NCBI GenBank assembly: GCA_023432985.1
Contig: JAEZEQ010000003.1
Span: 1 to 46,657, forward strand
Direction: 5' to 3'
Source: Bacteroidota bacterium
Lineage (GTDB): Bacteria > Bacteroidota > Bacteroidia > CAIKAF01
Length of the DNA stretch: 46,657 nucleotides
Shown here: piece after piece, positions 42,545-46,657 of the stretch
Layout: each line of letters opens with the position of its first letter
Numbering within the stretch: the stretch's first letter is position 1
The notes under the pieces: model-generated
Database searches by the model: none
The model's input: only the letters and a program-made list of their open reading frames with translations
Told to the model about the DNA's origin: nothing
Translations under genes and position numbers: made by a program

Positions 42545-43311
42545 TAAGTCCCGGCATCATAGGAAACGGTCGTATGGCCAAAGCCATTACCGATAAAATG
42601 CTCGAGAATGGAATAGCACCAAGGTTTATAGCTGCACGAAATTGGTCTAAATCGAATTGGGACGCCCTTCCGATGAGTATACCCAAATATATTATCGGAG
42701 AGGTAGCCTTACCACCCTGCGAGGTATTATTCTTTTGTGTAAACGACAAAGCGATCTCTGTATTAAGTCGTTTTATTTCGGGTACAATGTTGAATATACA
42801 TTTTGCCGGGAGTATGCCCCTTTCTGCATTAGATGCTCCGGTCGGAAGAGGGGTAATTTGGCCTATACAAAGTATAAATGACCATATAGATTTGAATTGG
42901 GATAAAATTCCTGTAATTTGGGATGCCGATACCGATTTTGCCCAAGCCTATGTAAAAGAATTTGCCCAATTTCTGAATTCGTTTAAATCCACACAAATGG
43001 ATTTTCAAACGCGTGAAAAACTTCATCTTTCGGCTGTGTTTACATCTAACTTTATCAATGCCCTTTTTATGGCAAGTGAAGATATACTAAGCAATACCGA
43101 AATGGTGAAATATTTATTGCCTTTAATCGAACACAGCGTAGAAAGATATCAGGGCGCAAATGCGGTGAAATGGCAAACAGGACCTGCTGCACGCAACGAC
43201 GAACAGGTTATACAAAAGCAATTGCAGCTTTTGAAAGACAATCCTGAATTGGCTGAAATATACAAAAGCATGACCCATTATATAAGACAAAAAATGGGAT
43301 TCGGGGATTAA
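42541..43311 (+). CDS. Rossmann-like and DUF2520 domain protein
   Basis: 256 residues. N-terminal NAD(P)-type Rossmann fold with GIIGNGRMAKAI (residues 5-16) and VLFFCVNDKAIS, then a DUF2520 helical domain with TSNFINALFMASEDIL near 163-178 and GPAARNDEQVIQ near 217-228. The layout resembles ketopantoate or F420-type reductases, but no substrate is known for this group. Overlap with ccmF suggests co-translation in the cytochrome operon; a link to haem handling is only inference. Confidence 0.87.
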   Translation: MISPGIIGNGRMAKAITDKMLENGIAPRFIAARNWSKSNWDALPMSIPKYIIGEVALPPCEVLFFCVNDKAISVLSRFISGTMLNIHFAGSMPLSALDAPVGRGVIWPIQSINDHIDLNWDKIPVIWDADTDFAQAYVKEFAQFLNSFKSTQMDFQTREKLHLSAVFTSNFINALFMASEDILSNTEMVKYLLPLIEHSVERYQGANAVKWQTGPAARNDEQVIQKQLQLLKDNPELAEIYKSMTHYIRQKMGFGD

Positions 43312-43332
43312 ACAGCAAAAAAGACATTCCTG

Positions 43333-43368
43333 TTTTGTTTAACTTTTTCGAATAAAGAGTAAACAAAA
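43333..43368. promoter_or_regulatory. Inverted repeat upstream of the carotenoid operon
   Basis: TTTTGTTTA at 43333-43341 and TAAACAAAA at 43360-43368, a perfect 9-bp inverted repeat with an 18-base centre. It lies about 90 bases before crtI and 20 after the previous stop. It may be an operator or an A/T-rich terminator for the ccm operon. An imperfect -7 element TACTTTTA follows at 43424-43431. Confidence 0.4.
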
Positions 43369-43455
43369 ACCAAACATTAACAAAAATCATTTAGTCGGAT
43401 TAAAAATATCGACAGAAATGCACTACTTTTATCCATTCGCTGATAATAAGCATAG

Positions 43456-44943
43456 ATGAAAAAGGATAAGAAAGTAGTGATAATAGGTTCGGGTTTAGGT
43501 GCTTTGAGTACGGCGCTAAGGTTGAGTACGGCCGGTTTTAAAGACATACATATACTTGAGAAATACCATCAGGCGGGAGGCCGTTTAAATGAGTGGCAGC
43601 AGGACGGATATACCTTTGATGTGGGGCCATCCTTTTTTTCCATGTCCTATGAATTCGAGGAATTATTCGAAAGTTGCGGTATGGAGAATCCGCTTCAAAT
43701 TCGAAAATTAGAGCCCTTATATACGGTGAATTTCAGGGGTAAAGACCGTGATTTTCGCATAAGCACCGATTTCGAAAAATTAGAAAAAGAGTTTGAATCC
43801 GTAGAGCCGGATTTTATAAAGAAACTCGAGAAATATTTAAAATCGGCAGGAGGAATATTTCATGATACAGAAGAGATTGTAATCAAGAGTAATTTCGATT
43901 CCACATTAGAATATTTATTAGCCTTGGCCACAGTACCACTAAAACACAGTAAAAGTTTGGTGCGCACCATGTGGTCCGATTTAGATAAGCATTTCAAAAG
44001 TGAGGAAGTGAAAATTATACTTTCCTTGGTTTCCTTTTTTCTCGGGTCTTCGCCATTTCAGACACCTGCAGTATATAAGTTGCTAAGTTATACCGAACTT
44101 AAGCACGACGGCTATTGGAGTGTGGATGGAGGCATGTATCAAATCGTGCGTGTATTGCAAAAGGAATTGGAAAAAAGAGGAGTACAATTTCATTTTCAGA
44201 CCGAAATACAAAGCTTTACACAAGAGGGAAAAAAGCTGACATTTACAGACCAGTCCGGAAAGTCCTGGCCGGCGGATATATATATCGTAAACAGTGATGC
44301 GGCTTGGTTCAGAGGGAAAGTGATGCAAAGAAAGGCATTTAGGGAGGAGAAATTAGACAAGATGGATTGGACCTTGGCGCCGTTTACCGTTTATCTCGGG
44401 GTAGAAGGGAAGATTGAAAATTTGGCACATCATAGTTATTTTCTTGGAGACAATTTCAAGGAATACAGCGATGTCATATTTCGTTCGACCGAATTACCCG
44501 AAATGCCATATTACTATGTGAATACGAGCAGCAAATCGAATCCGAAATCGGCACCGGAGGGATGTGAAAATATTTTTATTCTTTGTCCGGTTCCCGATTT
44601 GCGTGTTAAGAAATCCTGGGATGAAAAAGAGGCCTTTGCCGATCGGATAATAAAAGATTTAAGCGAGCGTGTTGGATACGATATAGCGGGAAATACCCGG
44701 GTGCGTAAAATAATGACGCCCATAGACTGGGAAGGGAGTTTTAATTTGTACAGAGGAAGCGGATTAGGTTTAGCGCATGGATTGGGGCAAGTGGGCGGAT
44801 TCAGGCCCAGAAATAAAGATGAAGAATATGAGAATCTTTATTATGTAGGTGCAAGTACGACTCCCGGAACCGGTTTGCCAATGGTTATAATCAGTTCGAA
44901 ACTTGTCTTGGATCGCATAGAGAAAGATTTGAAATCAGCATAA
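43456..44943 (+). CDS. crtI: Phytoene desaturase CrtI
   Basis: 495 residues. FAD-dependent desaturase converting phytoene to lycopene at the membrane. Seen: VVIIGSGLGALSTALRLS dinucleotide-binding N-terminus, HQAGGRLNEWQQDGYTFDVGPS, and the C-terminal carotenoid signature with LYYVGASTTPGTGLPMVIISSK. The length is right for a bacterial CrtI. First gene of crtI-crtB-crtYcd; 21 bases separate it from crtB. Confidence 0.96.
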   Translation: MKKDKKVVIIGSGLGALSTALRLSTAGFKDIHILEKYHQAGGRLNEWQQDGYTFDVGPSFFSMSYEFEELFESCGMENPLQIRKLEPLYTVNFRGKDRDFRISTDFEKLEKEFESVEPDFIKKLEKYLKSAGGIFHDTEEIVIKSNFDSTLEYLLALATVPLKHSKSLVRTMWSDLDKHFKSEEVKIILSLVSFFLGSSPFQTPAVYKLLSYTELKHDGYWSVDGGMYQIVRVLQKELEKRGVQFHFQTEIQSFTQEGKKLTFTDQSGKSWPADIYIVNSDAAWFRGKVMQRKAFREEKLDKMDWTLAPFTVYLGVEGKIENLAHHSYFLGDNFKEYSDVIFRSTELPEMPYYYVNTSSKSNPKSAPEGCENIFILCPVPDLRVKKSWDEKEAFADRIIKDLSERVGYDIAGNTRVRKIMTPIDWEGSFNLYRGSGLGLAHGLGQVGGFRPRNKDEEYENLYYVGASTTPGTGLPMVIISSKLVLDRIEKDLKSA

Positions 44944-44964
44944 AATAAAAAATCACCAAGCCAT

Positions 44965-45804
44965 ATGTCATATAAAAATTATCAGGATGTAGCCTATCAT
45001 ACATCTCAGTATATCACACAGAAATACAGCACTTCCTTTAGTTTGGGAATAAAACTATTGGCCGGAGAATTGCATAAGCCCATTTATGCCATATATGGCT
45101 ATGTGCGCCTGGCGGATGAGATTGTCGATACATTCCATGATCAGGATAAAGCCAAGATATTGGCAGAATTTCAGTTAGAAACCGAGCGGGCCATGGAGCG
45201 AAAATTCTCGATACATCCTGCATTACATGCTTTTCAGGAAGTAGTATATCAATATCAGATTCCATACGATTTGGTGGAAGCATTTTTACTGAGCATGAAA
45301 ATGGATTTAGAGGCAACCCAATATAATCAGGAGAAATTTGCGCAATACATATATGGGTCGGCCGAAGTAGTGGGATTAATGTGCTTACATATATTCGTAC
45401 ATGGAGATAGGGAGAAAGTGGAAGCATTAAGTGCATATGCCAAAAGTTTAGGTTCCGCTTTTCAGAAAGTCAACTTTTTACGCGATTTAAAAGATGATTA
45501 TGAAGAGCGCGGACGTTTTTATTTTCCGGAAATAGACTTTGGAGACTTTGGAGAAACGGGCAAATCAAGAATAATAGAAGATATAGAAAAAGATTTTGCG
45601 CAGGGCTTGGAAGGAATACGTAAATTGCCCGTAAAGTCGCGTATGGGCGTATATTTGGCTTATAGGTATTATTATAAATTATTCCGTAAAATAGCCAGTT
45701 TAGATGCAAGTCACTTAAAAAAAGAAAGAGTGCGCATTAATAACGGAAGCAAATTATATATAATGTTACAGTCCTATGCCCGGCATAGCATGAATATACT
45801 ATAG
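44965..45804 (+). CDS. crtB: Phytoene synthase CrtB
   Basis: 279 residues. Joins two geranylgeranyl diphosphates head to head into phytoene. Seen: TSFSLGIKLL, the first Asp-rich motif RLADEIVDTF (about 48-57), the second NFLRDLKDDYEERGRFYFP (about 169-187), both with Mg2+-binding Asp residues. Cytosolic, membrane-associated. The next start is three bases after its stop. Confidence 0.96.
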   Translation: MSYKNYQDVAYHTSQYITQKYSTSFSLGIKLLAGELHKPIYAIYGYVRLADEIVDTFHDQDKAKILAEFQLETERAMERKFSIHPALHAFQEVVYQYQIPYDLVEAFLLSMKMDLEATQYNQEKFAQYIYGSAEVVGLMCLHIFVHGDREKVEALSAYAKSLGSAFQKVNFLRDLKDDYEERGRFYFPEIDFGDFGETGKSRIIEDIEKDFAQGLEGIRKLPVKSRMGVYLAYRYYYKLFRKIASLDASHLKKERVRINNGSKLYIMLQSYARHSMNIL

Positions 45805-45807
45805 GAA

Positions 45808-46509
45808 TTGGATAAATACACCTATATAATCATAGATGCGCTGGCCTGGCTCTTTCCTTTACTATTAAGTTTCGACAAAAAGGTAGCCTTTTATAAAAAA
45901 TGGAAAAGCGTTTGGCTTGCGATACTCATATCGGCCATTCCTTTTCTGATTTGGGATGAATTCAAAACAGATTATGGAATTTGGGGATTTGCAGAGGACA
46001 AGGTTTTGGGTATATATATAAGACATTTGCCTATAGAAGAAATCCTGTTCTTTATCATAGTGCCCTATAATTTACTATTCGTATATGAGTGTTTGAAAGC
46101 CTATTTAGCCGATTATTTTAAAAACTGGAATACGAAATTTGTCGGCATAAGTGCATTTCTATCCGGTTTGTTACTGGTCGGACAATGGGGGCAGAGCTAC
46201 AGCGTAGTTGTTGCTATATCGGTATTATTGGGGGCTATACTTTTTAGTATATACATAAAAGATAAAAGCTATTTGTTATTCTTATTTCTGTTGCATTTAA
46301 TACCCTTCTTTATAATGAATGGGGCATTGACGGGTCTGCCTGTGGTTACATACAATGAGGGTGAATTTAGCGGAATACGCATGGGGACTATACCTTTAGA
46401 AGATTTATTTTACAGTCTGAGTATGATGTATGCGTATTTGGGCATATATAAATACATAGAGGAGAAGAAGAGGAGGAGCGGGAAATTCGTGCAAGGGGCG
46501 GGGGAGTAG
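45808..46509 (+). CDS. Lycopene cyclase, CrtYcd-type fused
   Basis: 233 residues from a TTG start (DKYTYIIIDALAW); no nearby ATG fits the family. A membrane protein that closes the beta-ionone rings of lycopene. It carries two homologous halves: the first with LLSFDKKVAFYKKWK and LPIEEILFF, the second with IPLEDLFYS, each with the acidic PxE-D/E motif needed for cyclisation. These correspond to actinobacterial CrtYc and CrtYd joined in one chain. The expected product is beta-carotene. No hydroxylase gene lies between it and crtB. Confidence 0.9.
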   Translation: MDKYTYIIIDALAWLFPLLLSFDKKVAFYKKWKSVWLAILISAIPFLIWDEFKTDYGIWGFAEDKVLGIYIRHLPIEEILFFIIVPYNLLFVYECLKAYLADYFKNWNTKFVGISAFLSGLLLVGQWGQSYSVVVAISVLLGAILFSIYIKDKSYLLFLFLLHLIPFFIMNGALTGLPVVTYNEGEFSGIRMGTIPLEDLFYSLSMMYAYLGIYKYIEEKKRRSGKFVQGAGE

Positions 46510-46594
46510 AGAAAGGAAGGAAGCCGGGTGTAAATTTTTCTCCTTGTGAATAAGGTGATTAAGTAATAAGGCTAAAAAAAGTTTGGGTATAAAG

Positions 46595-46624
46595 TTTGTA
46601 ATATGGAAAAAGGCTTTACCTTTG
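46595..46624 (+). promoter_or_regulatory. Consensus Bacteroidota promoter reading out of the window
   Basis: TTTG (46595-46598), an 18-base spacer and TACCTTTG (46617-46624) followed by CAGCCC. It is as strong as the rpsF promoter and drives something beyond the right edge. No crt terminator of quality is seen before it. Confidence 0.75.
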
Positions 46625-46657
46625 CAGCCCGATTAATCGAAGAATATTCGAGTAAAG

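Overview
The window is a gene-dense piece of a Bacteroidota chromosome, probably from a flavobacteria-like, aerobic, pigmented marine or freshwater lineage. The evidence is: three secreted proteins ending in type IX secretion (T9SS type A) sorting domains; promoters of the Bacteroidota form TTTG-N18/19-TAnnTTTG; A/T-rich leaders almost without Shine-Dalgarno sequences; a crtI-crtB-crtYcd carotenoid operon; and the CXXXY form of CcmE. I see no rRNA, tRNA, CRISPR array, insertion sequence or phage gene. The content is mostly core metabolism and envelope functions.

Layout. (1) 1-5,050: two divergent POT-family peptide transporters, the left one with a large extra membrane-plus-periplasmic insert, and an FAD amine oxidase coupled to the right one. 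(2) 5,040-9,850: YqgE, a secreted protein of about 32 MORN-like repeats, and the ddl-cysQ pair. (3) 10,100-14,100: an overlapping PASTA protein / T9SS cargo / RluD operon. (4) 14,100-18,900: a secreted unknown, prolyl oligopeptidase and XerD on the minus strand, aroQ on plus, miaE on minus. (5) 19,000-24,440: a Wzi/RemB-like outer-membrane protein, a lipoprotein, a saccharopine dehydrogenase-like enzyme, a DUF423 protein and a secreted thioredoxin-fold protein. (6) 24,440-28,420: comB, the one-carbon pair glyA-gcvT with a consensus promoter, and a small secreted protein. (7) 28,500-35,560: the rpsF-rpsR-rplI ribosomal operon and an rRNA methyltransferase, bracketed by two A/T-rich T9SS cargo genes, one of 1,019 residues. 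(8) 35,680-37,620: recR, a YigZ/IMPACT protein and a Tat-exported Mn-type superoxide dismutase. (9) 37,700-43,310: a tightly packed cytochrome c maturation operon ccmB-C-D-E-F plus a DUF2520 protein. (10) 43,450-46,510: the carotenoid operon, followed by an outward-facing strong promoter at the right edge.

How genes work together. GlyA and GcvT share one-carbon/glycine metabolism. CcmB/C/D/E/F move and attach haem to c-type cytochromes outside the inner membrane. CrtI/B/Y make lycopene and cyclise it to beta-carotene. bS6, bS18 and bL9 are ribosomal proteins. Peptide transporters and a prolyl oligopeptidase fit a proteolytic, peptide-using lifestyle. The most unusual points are the Ig-like extension on CcmD beside a CXXXY CcmE, the apparent membrane-pair duplication in the left POT transporter, a lone strong Shine-Dalgarno in front of rplI, and a Tat-exported superoxide dismutase. 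No obviously new multi-gene system was found. Product names come from recognising family motifs by eye; no database search was run.
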